DNA of 5,438 nucleotides from Planctomycetaceae bacterium (GTDB taxonomy: Bacteria > Planctomycetota > UBA1135 > GCA-002686595), in the NCBI GenBank assembly GCA_013360535.1, contig JABWBL010000269.1, forward strand, positions 1-5,438. Direction: 5' to 3'. This document shows positions 5,079-5,438 of the stretch, one piece after another. A model generated the notes under the pieces. It did not search any database. It had not been told where the DNA came from and saw only the letters and a list, made by a program, of their open reading frames with translations. The stretch's first letter is position 1, and each line of letters begins with the position of its first letter. The translations under genes and the position numbers were made by a program.

Positions 5079-5438
5079 TCAGGCGCGCGTGTCGGGAGGC
5101 GCGACGAGGCGGCGCTTGCCGTCGTGGGAGAGCGGGACGAGCGCGCGGCCCCAGGGCGCGGGTTCGTCGAGCTTGCGGTCCCACAACTGGCAGGTGACCT
5201 GCGCGTGGCGCTGGTCGAGCGCCTCGCAGTAATTGGTGAACTTGCAGCGCCGCACCGCGTCGCCGCGGCCCTGCTCGACCTTGAGCCACCAGTCCGGGTC
5301 GGCGAGCGACTGCCGCGCGGCTGCGACGAAGTCGCAGGAACCTTCGGCGAGAGCACGTTCGGCGAGCTCGAAGGTCGCGATGCCTCCCGCGCCGACGATG
5401 GGCACGTCGAAACCGGCCGCGCGCACGCGCGCTCGCAC
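5079..5438 (-). CDS. NADH:flavin oxidoreductase / Old Yellow Enzyme family, C-terminal fragment
   Basis: The last 119-120 codons of a flavin-dependent TIM-barrel oxidoreductase; the 5' part is beyond the right edge. The segment shows the last barrel strands and FMN phosphate site: DVPIVGAGGIATFELAERALAEGSCDFVAAARQSLADPDWWLKVEQGRGDAVRRC, in which GAGGI (16-20 of the fragment) and the V-A-A-A-R-Q-S-L-A-D-P-D-W run (38-50) are the hallmarks of the family. After it comes CKFTNYC-x11-C, in the place where 2,4-dienoyl-CoA reductase-like members carry four cysteines for a 4Fe-4S cluster; here one Cys is Thr and the spacing is one residue short. The protein then ends about 36 residues later, so it is a barrel-only enzyme lacking the C-terminal FAD/NAD(P)H domain of the dienoyl-CoA reductases. 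The physiological substrate cannot be told. The stop (5079-5081) faces the terminator of the convergent neighbour. Confidence 0.9.
   Translation of the reverse strand: MRARVRAAGFDVPIVGAGGIATFELAERALAEGSCDFVAAARQSLADPDWWLKVEQGRGDAVRRCKFTNYCEALDQRHAQVTCQLWDRKLDEPAPWGRALVPLSHDGKRRLVAPPDTRA

Noticed and set aside
3286..5289. A 667-codon minus-strand open frame spanning the exported-protein gene and part of the tRNase Z gene
   Set aside because: It crosses two well-supported genes, a strong terminator and a divergent intergenic region, and has low-complexity composition. GC-rich sequence with few stop codons explains it.
1..5438. tRNA or rRNA genes, CRISPR repeats, insertion sequences, attachment sites, toxin-antitoxin or defence genes
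   Set aside because: I read both strands and found no cloverleaf-like element, regularly spaced repeat, transposase or terminal inverted repeat, or any gene of such systems.

Overview
This is an ordinary-looking chromosomal segment from a very GC-rich bacterium, dense in genes. It holds six protein-coding genes: four complete and two cut by the window edges. Codon use is uniformly GC-rich at third positions in every gene, so no gene looks recently transferred. The gene mix fits a Planctomycetota- or Myxococcota-like lineage or another deep high-GC phylum: a short CstA, a YqaA-type DedA protein, a plant-type short tRNase Z and an exported protein with Gly/Arg-rich linkers. The sequence alone does not settle the phylum.

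Layout, left to right. At 1-428 on the minus strand is the N-terminal part of a CbpA-type J-domain co-chaperone. A 202-bp divergent intergenic region follows, with a recognisable promoter candidate for each side. Next come a DedA/VTT-family membrane protein (631-1275, plus) and, 31 bp later, a CstA-family pyruvate/peptide transporter (1307-2977, plus), probably one transcription unit. CstA converges, with a 27-bp gap, on a minus-strand metallo-beta-lactamase-fold tRNase Z (3005-3835). This gene is divergent, across 146 bp, from an unrecognised exported beta-rich protein (3982-5007, plus), the only gene here with a clear Shine-Dalgarno sequence. That gene ends in a strong hairpin terminator facing the 3' end of a minus-strand NADH:flavin oxidoreductase (Old Yellow Enzyme family) fragment (5079 to the right edge).

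The genes do not form an obvious pathway. The DedA-CstA pair is the one plausible functional association, both being inner-membrane transport-type proteins. The co-chaperone and tRNase Z are housekeeping functions. I found no mobile element, CRISPR array, RNA gene or defence/toxin module, and no convincing new system. The observations most worth a second look are the 17-bp convergent terminator hairpin, the plant-type tRNase Z, the CstA without an adjacent YbdD-like partner, the eroded Cys pattern in the flavin oxidoreductase, recurring TAnnnT boxes before starts that lack Shine-Dalgarno sequences, and the linker-rich exported protein.
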